A stretch of 64,000 nucleotides of DNA from Neodiprion pinetum (Eukaryota > Arthropoda > Insecta > Hymenoptera > Diprionidae): contig NC_060235.2 of NCBI RefSeq assembly GCF_021155775.2, positions 15,091,193-15,155,192 on the forward strand, in the 5' to 3' direction. Positions 34,412 to 43,891 of the stretch are shown here, in pieces. Every line of letters begins with the position of its first letter. Within the stretch, counting starts at the first letter, position 1. A program made the translations under genes and the position numbers. Under the pieces are notes generated by a model, which was not told the origin of the DNA, made no database searches, and worked only from the letters and a program-made list of their open reading frames with translations.

Positions 34412-35520
34412 TCAATAGCTATAGGATAAAACTGTAGACGTAGAATTACTGTAAATATTGACTGGATTTGCAAATGTGATTTCATATACTTAATAACTAT
34501 TTATTCATTTATTATTGATATATCGAGAAATGATTCATTTTTATTTGTTTACCACCAGAAAAGTTTTCAGAAATTGAAAAAAAATTTTCAGAAAATGAAA
34601 AAAAGTTTTCCGAAAACTTTATTCCCATTTGATTGTTACGTCCTCCAGACTTCTTATTCCTTTCCCACACTCTTAGTTACCTTACGCTCTATAGTCTACT
34701 CTTATCGTCCGCGAGTCAGCAGATTCTTCTGTAACTCGCGGCTAGCTTGCCTGCTACATCCCGCTAAACTAGGCAGATCCATCCTAGCGCTCAAGCAAGA
34801 CACCTATCCCTCTAAACCAAAACCATACCTTTTTCCCTCGACCGACTCCGTTGCATTGACTACTAATAAACAGTCATATACTTTGAATCGTTCACCTTCC
34901 CTTAATACCGATCCCTTTCTATTCCATTCACTTGATGCATTGATAGTAGTAGCACACGAGTGCATAGTCGACGTGAACGGACCCTATAATAGCCAAATAA
35001 CATCTTGGCTGGGCGTGGAGTAAGCTCCGATTACCGCTCATCGGAGCCTACGCAATCTACCCCGTAACATAATTAACACGTGAAAAAAGTTTTCAGAAAA
35101 TGAAAAAAAGTTTTCTGAGAATGAAAAAAAGTTTTCCAAAAATAAAATGTGTGATAATCGTATGGGAAAATTGCAGATTATTATTATTGTTCTTGTTGTC
35201 GTTGTTGTTGTCGTTGTTGTTGTTGTTATTGTTATTATTTTCATAGTGCCGAGTATGGCACATGTGCGTACAAAGGAGATATATGTGGAAATATTTTTAT
35301 ATTGAAATCTATTATTGTAATTCGGAAAATACATACAAATTATGTCACATGTCTGTTTTATTTATCCAGCTATTGTGCGAACTATCAAAACGAAACCACT
35401 TCACATAAACCTGATTCCCCCGTTTGCGTAATACGTTCTCCACAAGGTAGCCGTCGGGATATTTTACTCTGCCAAGCTTCTATTCGTAGAAGCCTCCCTC
35501 GATGGGATGATGGGATGATC
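34412..35520. other. Stretch with paired AAAAGTTTTC repeats
   Basis: Two blocks, 34554-34620 and 35082-35148, each contain three copies of an AGTTTTC(A/C)(G/A)A(A/G)AATGAAAAAA-like unit in the same orientation and bracket 460 bp of mixed sequence with no recognised gene. The region is downstream of the convergent polymerase and integrase genes. A GTTGTTGTT-type microsatellite follows at 35186-35240. Confidence 0.6.
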
Positions 35521-36318
35521 TTAATAATTGGTAAGTTTGTACGTCGGTGGATTGGTATTTTTCATCTCACTCACGGTGAATATACCAGTCGTCCAATTGG
35601 GTGTATAGCCTTTTTCGAATACATTCTTGTACTTGCTGATTCGAACTCGAACGCCCACACTGAATTTCCGCGCACGATTACTTCGTTTGATTTGCCGAGG
35701 CTTGTACACGCTACGATGCAGCTGTTTTTCATTCTCCCTGCTAACATCCATCGGTTTCATTCGAATCGTGCGATGTTTGGTGTTGTTGTAGGACTTCATT
35801 GAATCATCCAAAATAATAATCTACTCGTACGATCCTTGGAGAGTAAACCGCTTCCACATTTTATTTTTCAATGCTCGATTGAATCGTTCGCATATTGACG
35901 CCTATAAGTTGCTGAATGTCGAATACATGTTGATATTGTGATGCTTCACGAGGGCTTTGAATTCGCTGTTGTAATATTCTTTGCTTAATCAACGTGTTGA
36001 TGTGTAGGTATACGGCTCTGGGTCAGTAGAGATTTCATGGTGGCAGTGACAACTTTCCCACTCTTGGACTATCGGCACCGCCCACGCGTACTTGGAAAAT
36101 ATATCGACGATTGTTAGGAGGTATTTGTATCCCTTGTTGTGCGAGCTGTATGCGGTCATATCGACGAGATCAGCTGGCCAGGTTTCATCCAGTCCACCTA
36201 CATCTACGAATCGGCGCGGATAGTTGCGTCGAGCCTGTCTGTGGAGTTCAGCAGCTATTACAGTCTTCATTGTTCCCAACTCTTCACTTTTCAATCTTTC
36301 GAATTGACGCTCAACCAC
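35470..36318 (-). pseudogene. Polinton 1 RVE integrase
   Basis: The frames encode the retrovirus-type integrase that inserts Polintons. The 5' part (35989-36318) has an HRQARRNYPRR segment, the DLVDMTAYSSHNKGYKYLL first-Asp region and DIFSKYAWAVP. The middle (about 35812-35985) is in another frame and contains in-frame stops next to the CERFNRAL stretch with the catalytic Glu. The 3' part (35521-35811) carries YNNTKHRTIRMKP and VRISKYKNVFEKGYTPNW. The region around the second catalytic Asp is missing or scrambled near 35985. The gene is dead, and it is adjacent to the unknown gene as in the second element. Confidence 0.85.
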
Positions 36319-36338
36319 TCTGGTTCCTCAATCGATAC

Positions 36339-36747
36339 TCATTCCCTGCTGGCTTGTTCCAGCGGTGGTGTTGCTTGATCCACAATATGTTTCATGCGAC
36401 TCAACGCGTTTCCTACGATTTTGTTATTTATGCGTAGCTGTTTCAACTCCTCGTTGTGCTCATGCGCGAAACTCTCAAAATTTGATTGAAAAGTATCCAC
36501 AACATCCACAGCCATAGACCGTAAAGCGGTATTGAGAACTTTAAAGCAAACAGCATCGGTAGAGTGCTGCGGATCAGCTATGTTACACAATCGTTTACCA
36601 TCCAAATCATACTGATTGTCGTTGGTGGTTTTGAATCCAACACCCGGAGGCCCACGAACAAATTTTCACCCCCACCTCGCTCCGAGTGTCGTCCAAATAT
36701 GTCTATACTCATCACTGGACGGTCACTGAACAAATGGTGATTCTATG
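36339..36747 (-). pseudogene. Polinton 1 unknown gene, C-terminal part (distal to the copia)
   Basis: The frame from 36605 carries DGKRLCNIADPQHSTDAV, matching the frame at 60070-60558 of element 2, and ends with a helical tail (LKQLRINNKIVGNALSRM). Directly upstream on the minus strand, MSIDIFGRHSERGG (about 36665-36705) also matches element 2 but is in a different frame, so a frameshift lies near 36655. The segment is cut from its upstream half by the copia, whose TTTAT duplication stands at 36748-36752. Function unknown; it could be a structural or DNA-binding protein. Confidence 0.7.
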
Positions 36748-36752
36748 TTTAT

Positions 36753-36920
36753 TGAAGTAAATAACGTGATGGCTGATGAACAACTCAACTGTATTTCTAA
36801 TATGATAATGACATTAAATCTGACGTTTACATGTTATCGACATTACATTTGACGTTTACCTAATATACATAACTCCCGACAGGTGGCGGCAGTAGTTTCA
36901 TTTGGATATAAATTCTAACA
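36753..36920 (-). repeat. Copia 3' LTR
   Basis: On the minus strand it starts TGTTAGAATTTATATCC and ends ACTTCA. It is preceded, in element sense, by the polypurine tract ATAGTGGGGG (36921-36930). Confidence 0.95.
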
Positions 36921-36993
36921 CCCCCACTATATCAAAATGAAAAACAAACTAAATATCACTTACAATCTATTACAATCAGATACAACAATAAAT

Positions 36994-39900
36994 TTAATTT
37001 TCAACCATACCAAGTTTTTTTATAAATTTATAATGCTTTTCACCTGATAATCCTTTAGTTAATAAGTCAGCTGGCATATTGGAAGTTGGCAAATAATTTG
37101 TTTGAACTCGACCACTATTAACAGTATCTTTGACAAAATTGTATCTCACATCAATGTGCTTAGACCGCTTGTGAGTTTGATGATTATTTGCCATCTTTAA
37201 TGCACTCTGACTGTCATTATATAAAACTATTTTATTACAATGACCTCTTAATTCAGATTCTAAGTCCTGTAAATAAATAGCTTCACGACAAGCTTCCGAT
37301 AAAGCCATGTGTTCTGCTTCACAGCTACTTAAGGCTACTGTTCTTTGCTTCTTGCTTTCCCAAGAAATGGCAGACCCAGATTTTATAAAACAAAAACCTG
37401 TATAAGACCTTCTGTCTGAGGAATCACTGGCCCAATCTGCATCTACAAAGCCTTCTAGTTCTGCCCTTTCTTTGGAATATTGCAAACAATAATTCTTTGT
37501 TTTTGACAAATATTTTAAAATTCGCTTTGCATAATTCCAATGAATATATGAATAACAATTGTTAAATTGACTTAGGTAGCTGACTGAGAAAGAGATATCT
37601 GGTCTTGTCAAGACCGCTAAATACATCAAGCTACCTATTAAATTTTGATAAGGTAACTTATCTACACAAACATCAGACTTTTCAATGTTTAATTTACATT
37701 CAATAGGTGTATTGGCAGTATTACATTCAGATATATTAAACTTTTGAAGTAATTGTTCAATATAATGCTCCTGATCAATTGTAATTACATTTGAATCTCT
37801 GTTTACATTAATTCGCATGCCTAGATACTGTTTGACCTGGCCTAGATTCTTTATTTTGAAATTTATATTTAATGCATTTATCAGAGAGTCACTTTCAGTC
37901 TTGTTATTTGAAAAAATTAGGAAATCATCTACATATACACCAACAATAGTTTTCTTATTGTTATTATGGTTTTTTATAAATACACAAGGTTCCAATTTAC
38001 ATTTACTGAACCCTAAACTGCATAATATTTCCTCTACTTTTTGATACCAAACAAGTGAACTTTGTTTTAAACCATATACAGCCTTTTTTAATTTCAATAC
38101 TTTGTTTGAATTTTTACTAGAGAATCCTTCAGGCAATTGCATAAAGATACTTTTTTTTAAATGTCCATTAAGAAAGGCTGTTGTCACATCTAAGTGAGTT
38201 ATGTCCATGTCTAACTGCACACTCAATGCTAATAGTAACCGCAAGGTTGAATGTCTAATCACTGGGGAAAAGGTTTCTTGGTAGTCAATGCCAGCCTTTT
38301 GCGAAAAACCTTTGGCTACTAATCTGGCTCGATATCTCACTTTACCATCACAGTCATATTTCTTACGTAAGACCCACTTACACTGCACTACACTTGCATT
38401 ATCTGGAGCATCGACAATCTCCCACACCTGATTGTCATCGAATGACTGAAGCTCCTCTGCCATTGCCTGGAGCCACTGCTGTTTTTCTGGACCATGGATA
38501 GCCTCCTCATAAGTCAAGCTGTCTTCACCTGTAGAGGTAGTAGTACATGTCATGTTAGCATGACCATATCTTGATGGTTTCTTCCTAGGTCTCTTCAATG
38601 TTTCTTCACAGGACAGTGGCTGACATGGTATCCCTTGTGGTGATGAGTTCTTTCCTTCCTCATCATCATCAGCAGATGCCTGCTGCTCACTAGATGTCCC
38701 TCCTGCTGAAGAATTCTCACCTTCTGTTTCATCTTGCATCTTTTGCCTGTCATCAGAACATTCACCATCTAGGTATTCACTTGAACTTGAATGATAAATA
38801 GGTTTAAGTTTCACCACAGATTCTTCACTTAATTCCCCCACTGAATCTGTGCTTTCCATGGGAACTGAGACAGTGATTTCTTTCTTTGGTATTTCCATGA
38901 TTACAACATCTCTGCTGTTTGTAATAATATTAGAGGCGGGATCATAAATTCTGTAACCCTTCACATTTTCACAAAAACCAACCAATATATATTTCTTAGA
39001 CTTCTTATCCCACTTGGTCCTTTTTTCCTTTGGTATATGTGCCATCACAGTACTCCCAAAAACATGTATATGTTCCAAGTTGGGTTTTTTACCAGTCCAT
39101 AATTCAAACGGAGTCTTTTCAATACCTGAAGCTACCGATCTGTTTTTTAAATAGACGGCTGTATTTGCAGCTTCTGCCCAATATTTCTTTTCCAAATCAG
39201 CTTCGAAAAGTAAGCATCTTGCTTTCTCCACTATGGTTCTGTTTGATCGCTCACAGAGTCCATTCTGCTCCGGGGTATATGGGTTTGTTTTTTGATGAAT
39301 AATGCCGTCAGACTTCAAGTAATTTTCAAATTCATTGCTGCAATATTCGCATCCATTGTCAGTTCTTAAATGTTTTATTTTTGTATTGTGAATATTCTCC
39401 GCCATAGACTTGAATTCTTTAAAATAGTTCAACACTTCACTTTTAGCTTTCAGGAAGTAAATGAAGGTCATCCGAGTATAGTCGTCTATAAATAGCACAA
39501 AATATCTAGCACCTGCAATTGACTTGATCTCCATGGGACCACAGATGTCTGAATGTACAATTTGAAGTATTTCTGTTGCACGTGAACCTGTCGCAAATGG
39601 CAATCTTGACTGCTTTCCTTCACAACATGTCTGACAGCTTGACTTGCCTGTTGTAAAAGAGTCAGGATAATTCAGTTCATCCACTAAACCACAACGCTTC
39701 ATTTTGTTCATATCCATACTGTTTATATGGCCAAGTCGTCTGTGCCATGTTTCCCCACTTACTTGAGTTGAAGTCAATAAACAGTTCTGTGTTTGTAAAT
39801 TAACTCTGTACACACTATCAATTAAATCAGCTTCAGCAACTAATTCGCCTAATTGATTTCTAATCAAACACTTGTTAGGCTCGAAAACTACACTGTTTCC

Positions 39901-40989
39901 ATTCTTTATCAATTCACTTACTGATAATAGGTTAGTTGCGAGACTAGGTACACACAACATATTTTTGATAGTAATGTTGTAGTTATGACTTGTTGTTATT
40001 TCCACGTCTCCAGAGCATAAAACAGGCACTTTTGTCTCATTCGCAACTATTATCTCAGGTAAATTCTGTGAATAATTAGAGTTTTTCAACCAATCTTCAT
40101 TCGCCGTCATGTGCATGCTTGCCCCCGAATCTATGTAGAAATCACTTTTGCTGAACTTTGCGCTAAGAAAAACAACGTTGAATGCGTTACTCTGTTTCTT
40201 ATTATCTGTTTTCTCGTTCGAAAGTGGACACTGATTACGATAATGGCCTATCTGCTTGCAACGATAACATGTTATCATTTTGTTAGTTTTCGTATTTTTG
40301 ACATTTGAGTTCGATGTATATCCGCCATTTTGACTGGTACTACCATTGCTGCCAACTTTGCCGTTTTTCTTTTTATTATGCCAACTTCTAGCCACTAATG
40401 CTGAATTACGTTCCGTTTCACTAGAGTTGATTGATTCCATATCGATCAATTTCGTCTTGATGGAATCGGCAGTGATTGGAATTCCCGAGTGTTCTATAGC
40501 CATAATCATTGGCATAAATTGCTCTGGTAATCCGGCGAGTAATAAAGAACCCACCCATTCATCGTTGATGGCAGACCCTGTGCCACTTAAACGTTGAGAC
40601 GTTTCCACTATTTGTGTCACATAATTCGTCATATTCTCACAATTATCTAATCTTATGGATATTAGATGACGAAGCAAAGTAATCTTCCTCGAAAATCCTG
40701 AATCGTCGAACAAAGTTCGTAGTTTTGCCCATAATTCCTTCGTGGTCTTTGTTTCCTTTATGTGTACAAATAACGATGAATCGATCGTCAAAATCAATTT
40801 TGCTCGTGCCTTTGCATCTGTCGCTGCCTCTGTAGCTTCGGTACCTTCTGTTTTCAGGTATTTGTCAGCACCTTCGAGAACCAGTAGGTTTTCTACATCG
40901 AACGCCCAATCGTCGAAATTCTCTCTTCCTTTTAGCTTAGGAATGCTTGCGAGGTAATTGGAACTTATTGTCTTTCTTACACGACACAA
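36994..40989 (-). CDS. Copia gag-pol polyprotein
   Basis: One uninterrupted ORF of 1331 codons. Gag occupies about residues 1-260 with a CCHC zinc knuckle (CYRCKQIGHYRNQC, about 241-254). The aspartic protease has the active-site triad in FYIDSGASMHM (about 283-293). Integrase follows: an HRRLGH zinc motif (about 413), and DDE residues in HSDICGP, LRTDNGCEY and EQNGLCERSN. Reverse transcriptase shows LDVTTAFLNGHL and the YVDD active site (GVYVDDFLIF, about 1015). RNase H has VDADWASDSSDRRSYTG. The domain order protease-integrase-RT-RNase H is that of Ty1/copia. All catalytic residues visible are intact, so it may be competent for retrotransposition. The start chosen is the first Met; shorter starts are possible. 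Confidence 0.96.
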   Translation of the reverse strand: MCRVRKTISSNYLASIPKLKGRENFDDWAFDVENLLVLEGADKYLKTEGTEATEAATDAKARAKLILTIDSSLFVHIKETKTTKELWAKLRTLFDDSGFSRKITLLRHLISIRLDNCENMTNYVTQIVETSQRLSGTGSAINDEWVGSLLLAGLPEQFMPMIMAIEHSGIPITADSIKTKLIDMESINSSETERNSALVARSWHNKKKNGKVGSNGSTSQNGGYTSNSNVKNTKTNKMITCYRCKQIGHYRNQCPLSNEKTDNKKQSNAFNVVFLSAKFSKSDFYIDSGASMHMTANEDWLKNSNYSQNLPEIIVANETKVPVLCSGDVEITTSHNYNITIKNMLCVPSLATNLLSVSELIKNGNSVVFEPNKCLIRNQLGELVAEADLIDSVYRVNLQTQNCLLTSTQVSGETWHRRLGHINSMDMNKMKRCGLVDELNYPDSFTTGKSSCQTCCEGKQSRLPFATGSRATEILQIVHSDICGPMEIKSIAGARYFVLFIDDYTRMTFIYFLKAKSEVLNYFKEFKSMAENIHNTKIKHLRTDNGCEYCSNEFENYLKSDGIIHQKTNPYTPEQNGLCERSNRTIVEKARCLLFEADLEKKYWAEAANTAVYLKNRSVASGIEKTPFELWTGKKPNLEHIHVFGSTVMAHIPKEKRTKWDKKSKKYILVGFCENVKGYRIYDPASNIITNSRDVVIMEIPKKEITVSVPMESTDSVGELSEESVVKLKPIYHSSSSEYLDGECSDDRQKMQDETEGENSSAGGTSSEQQASADDDEEGKNSSPQGIPCQPLSCEETLKRPRKKPSRYGHANMTCTTTSTGEDSLTYEEAIHGPEKQQWLQAMAEELQSFDDNQVWEIVDAPDNASVVQCKWVLRKKYDCDGKVRYRARLVAKGFSQKAGIDYQETFSPVIRHSTLRLLLALSVQLDMDITHLDVTTAFLNGHLKKSIFMQLPEGFSSKNSNKVLKLKKAVYGLKQSSLVWYQKVEEILCSLGFSKCKLEPCVFIKNHNNNKKTIVGVYVDDFLIFSNNKTESDSLINALNINFKIKNLGQVKQYLGMRINVNRDSNVITIDQEHYIEQLLQKFNISECNTANTPIECKLNIEKSDVCVDKLPYQNLIGSLMYLAVLTRPDISFSVSYLSQFNNCYSYIHWNYAKRILKYLSKTKNYCLQYSKERAELEGFVDADWASDSSDRRSYTGFCFIKSGSAISWESKKQRTVALSSCEAEHMALSEACREAIYLQDLESELRGHCNKIVLYNDSQSALKMANNHQTHKRSKHIDVRYNFVKDTVNSGRVQTNYLPTSNMPADLLTKGLSGEKHYKFIKKLGMVEN

Positions 40990-41036
40990 AACCTATGCGA
41001 AATACTAACAAGAAACTTAATTTTAACGCGTGTTAT

Positions 41037-41053
41037 GGTCTGGGCCCATAACC
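41037..41053 (-). other. Copia primer binding site
   Basis: In element sense GGTTATGGGCCCAGACC follows the 5' LTR directly. Drosophila copia-type elements prime from a half-molecule of initiator tRNA-Met with a closely similar sequence (GGTTATGGGCCCAG). Confidence 0.85.
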
Positions 41054-41221
41054 TAAAGTAAATAACGTGATGGCTGATGAACAACTCAACTGTATTTCTA
41101 ATATGATAATGACATTAAATCTGACGTTTACATGTTATCGACATTACATTTGACGTTTACCTAATATACATAACTCCCGACAGGTGGCGGCAGTAGTTTC
41201 ATTTGGATATAAATTCTAACA
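41054..41221 (-). repeat. Copia 5' LTR
   Basis: Identical to the 3' LTR except for the penultimate base: it ends ACTTTA instead of ACTTCA (plus-strand position 41055 A versus 36754 G). The changed base is in the terminal CA dinucleotide next to the primer binding site. Confidence 0.95.
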
Positions 41222-41232
41222 TTTATCCGCCG

Positions 41233-41460
41233 CTAATAAACGATTCCAGCCTCGCGCAACTCCTCAATAATGGAGACTATTTCGTCAGAATGGCTGGTAT
41301 TGCTTGCTGCCTGTGACGCCATAAGCAGCCTGAGACGATCTACAATTTCATTTGGATCATCCCTGTAGACGTAATCAACATCTTGGCCTTCCTTTCGCGC
41401 AATCTCATAGTCGGGTAAGCCTTTACCCGTTTTTTTCGGCGAGCTAACGTGTTGTGCAAT
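41233..41460 (-). pseudogene. Polinton 1 unknown gene, middle part (between copia and SINE)
   Basis: The minus-strand frame includes VYRDDPNEIVDRLRLLMASQ and IVSIIEELREAGIV, clearly matching 60155-60290 of element 2 (VFWDDPNELVERLCLLLASQ and IISIIEELREAGII). It is cut on the 3' side by the copia insertion and on the 5' side by the SINE composite, at the 12-bp duplication 41461-41472. The family is unknown; it has no enzyme motif that can be recognised. Confidence 0.75.
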
Positions 41461-41472
41461 GAAATTTCTATA

Positions 41473-42385
41473 TGAGTAAGAATTTCTTCTCTGTATGCAC
41501 GATGTAAGGAGACTGTAGTGTGTAGATGTTATGTTTACCCTTTCAATCCTTTGCTTCCGATGAGAAGCCCGTGAGACGGCAATGCCGTCTAATAAATGAG
41601 ATGCGGGTGTGCAAATCATTAATCTACGAGAGAATTTTGTTAAAAATATTGAAATTTGAACAACTAGTGAATTTGAAAAATCAACGACGGAGCCAGGAAT
41701 CGAACCTGGTATCTAGAGATGCTTTACCGGAGACTCACTCCACTAGACCACCTAGCCGCCCTGACTCTGTTGTCGTTAATTTCTCTCATAACCAGTGAGT
41801 TCAAATTTGTTTTCCTGTGCCAACTTTATGTATAAGTAAGAATTTTTTCTCTGCATGCACGATGTAAGGAGACTGTAGTGTGTAGATGTTATGTTTACCC
41901 TATCAATCCTTTGTTTCCGATGAGAAGCCCATAAGACGGCAATGTCGTCTAATAAATGAGATGCGGGTGTGCCGCATTTTTAATTTTTCAAATTCACCAG
42001 TTGTTCAAATTTACATATTTCCAACAGAATTCTCTCGTAGATTAATGATTTGCACACCCGCATCTCATTTATTAGACGGCATTGCCGTCTTACGGGCTTC
42101 TCATCGGAAGCAAAGGATTAAAAGGGTAAACATAACATCTACACACTACAGTCTCCTTACATCGTGCATACAGAGAAGAAATTCTTACTCATACATAAAG
42201 TTGGTACAGGAAAACAAATTTAAACTCACTGGTTATGAGAGAAATTAACGACAACAGAGTCAGGGCGGCTAGGTGGTCTAGTGGAGTAAGTCTCCAGTAA
42301 AGCATCTCTAGATACCAGGTTCGATTCCTGGCTCCGTCGTTAATTTTTCAAATTCACCAGTTGTTCAAATTTACATATTTTCAAC
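41473..42385. mobile_element. Palindromic tRNA-derived SINE composite, 12-bp duplication
   Basis: The 913-bp insertion is flanked by GAAATTTCTATA (41461-41472 and 42386-42397). It contains two tRNA-like heads in opposite orientation: minus at about 41685-41775 and plus at about 42255-42345 (A box TAGGTGGTCTAGTGG at 42270-42284, B box GGTTCGATTCC at 42318-42328). Three body segments carry the AGACGGCA(A)TGCCGTCT palindrome, the first two inverted relative to the third, with the turning point near 41976-42030. The long, precise duplication is of the kind left by LINE-driven target-primed integration. The acceptor stem does not pair, so neither head is a functional tRNA. Confidence 0.8.
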
Positions 42386-43119
42386 GAAATTTCTATACTT
42401 TGCGCTTCCTAAATTATCTCGAAGACTTTCATCGGCTTGGTAACGTTTTCGATAAGCATTTGTCGGCGTTATAATTTTCATGTGATTATTCTTGTCCGCG
42501 TCATTCACAATCAATGCATCGGGTGATTTTTTAAACAATAATTCAAGTAATCCTGGTGTTCTCTTATAACTTTCATCTCCCACATTGACCAGATTATCAA
42601 TGAAATTGATCGGTGTATCGCCAATCATCATACCGCTTGTCAACTTTCGAACGCCGTATGTAGTATCCAAATCCCTCTTTTTACTTGAGCTGAACATTTT
42701 CAAATATTGTGCTGTGGAATCCGTTGTTTTCTTCACCGGTGCACTTGTAGTAGAAGTTTCACCAAACTTCAGTGTTTTATCATTTGCATCCATGAAATTC
42801 CCCTCATCCATATCCTCATCCTCCTCATCATCATCATCATCATCATCCCCGATACTCTCGTCATCTTTTTCTTCTTCTTTTTTCATTGTCACATCCGGTA
42901 GTTCCGTTTTAATTTCACGTTTAATATGCTGCTGCTGCTGTCTTGAGGTATCAACCAATTCTTGCAACGGTGTTACTGAAGGCTTTAATACCTCTCCCAT
43001 AACCTGTTCGGTCGTGTCCTAGTCCAACTTGAGCATCTTATGCTTCCGCCGTATGACATCGGATGCTTTTGATATTTCACTCAACGTATCGCTATGCTTA
43101 CGAATCTTGGCACTCTCCA
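42386..43119 (-). pseudogene. Polinton 1 unknown gene, N-terminal part
   Basis: The open frame 42371-43000 encodes MGEVLKPSVTPLQELVDTSR, then a strongly acidic linker (IGDDDDDDDEEDEDMDEG), then TYGVRKLTSGMMIGDTPI and TPGLLELLFKKSP. The last two blocks match element 2 (VYGVRNLSNGLMI and KKGLLELLLKKKP at 59791-59925). Frames upstream on the minus strand to an ATG at about 43119 resemble sequence just before 59500 in element 2, but a stop at about 43019-43021 separates them. The gene is interrupted downstream by the SINE composite and then the copia. Function unknown; the acidic, low-complexity design would fit a structural or nucleic-acid-handling protein. Confidence 0.65.
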
Positions 43120-43162
43120 TGTTGCCGGCTCGATTGTTGCAACGAAACTGTGCAAGTTTATG

Positions 43163-43870
43163 TTAGTTTATGCTTATAAAGCAGTCAAACCCCTTCCTAT
43201 ATCGCCCCCCATTGATTTCACTATCCTTGTCAATTACGGTAAAACTGTAATTGTCATCATTCCAGCATGCCGAGCACAAGACTTGAAATTGCTGATACGT
43301 CATGTCCGTGTTTACACGATCGTTGTAGATATGTTTCAGATTCATATCATCCTGCCGAAATAGCACCAATGAGTTTGCATTGTCACGCACTAGGTGTTTT
43401 GGAATGCGCGCGTACGTTTGACTTACGATTAGATAAAAACTATCGATATCGCAATGCCTGCCCATGCTGAAGTATGCTCTGATATTATCCTGCTTTTCAA
43501 AAGCCACATCGTTGAAAATCATAACAGAGTTGGGGCGAGCATCTTCCGGTTTTACAACCTCATCGTTCTCGCGAAACGGGAAATAACCCACTCCCTGCAC
43601 GGGTTCTAGTAACTTTTGCAAAAATTGATACTTTGGCTGGATAAGAGATTTCGAATAGACGTAGACATTTTCGAATCGCAATCCATTGCCGTGGGTGATG
43701 AGTGCGAGAAGAGCGTTAGTTTTACCGCAATTGGATGGCCCGCAAAAAACTGCTCTCACGGTATTTGGCAGCAATTTTCCATGTCGTTTTCCTATCTTCC
43801 TCTTACCACGTCGAACCATTTTATCGAAATTTACGATAGGTAGTTTATTAGGCTGATTTTGAAATCTCAT
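43163..43870 (-). CDS. Polinton 1 packaging ATPase (FtsK/HerA type)
   Basis: The frame of 235 codons is intact. It has Walker A in CGPSNCGKTNALL (about residues 48-60) and a Walker B-like segment in SVMIFNDVAFEKQDNIRAYF (about residues 115-134). This ATPase family pumps DNA into capsids of Polintons and related viruses. In Walker B the element-2 copy reads IIIFDDVA, whereas this one reads VMIFNDVA, so the Mg-coordinating Asp may be lost while the next Asp remains. The gene is divergent from the PLA2 gene, with 21 bp between the preferred starts (43870 and 43892). Its length is close to the 237-residue copy in element 2. Confidence 0.88.
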   Translation of the reverse strand: MRFQNQPNKLPIVNFDKMVRRGKRKIGKRHGKLLPNTVRAVFCGPSNCGKTNALLALITHGNGLRFENVYVYSKSLIQPKYQFLQKLLEPVQGVGYFPFRENDEVVKPEDARPNSVMIFNDVAFEKQDNIRAYFSMGRHCDIDSFYLIVSQTYARIPKHLVRDNANSLVLFRQDDMNLKHIYNDRVNTDMTYQQFQVLCSACWNDDNYSFTVIDKDSEINGGRYRKGFDCFISIN

Positions 43871-43891
43871 GATGCTTCTTGTTGCCCGACT

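Larger units (their letters stand above)
36753..41221 (-). mobile_element. Full-length, near-pristine copia retrotransposon
   Basis: Two 168-bp LTRs (41054-41221, the 5' LTR in element sense, and 36753-36920, the 3' LTR) differ at one base only. The element is flanked by TTTAT at 36748-36752 and 41222-41226. It has an intact 1331-codon gag-pol ORF, a half-tRNA-iMet primer site and a G-rich polypurine tract. Total length is 4469 bp. The single LTR difference and intact ORF indicate a very recent insertion, later than the decay of the surrounding Polinton gene it interrupts. Confidence 0.97.

Noticed and set aside
34574..35023. Plus-strand frame of 149 codons inside Polinton 1
   Set aside because: No family motif, no counterpart in element 2, and it lies between two simple-repeat blocks; kept only as a described stretch.
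36111..36437. Plus-strand frame of 108 codons
   Set aside because: Antisense of the integrase pseudogene and the adjacent unknown gene.
42255..42345. Possible tRNA gene
   Set aside because: A and B boxes and a good T arm are present, but the acceptor stem does not pair and the unit recurs inverted within a SINE composite.
42585..43022. Plus-strand frame of 145 codons rich in Ser
   Set aside because: It is the antisense of the acidic Asp/Glu stretch of the Polinton gene on the minus strand.
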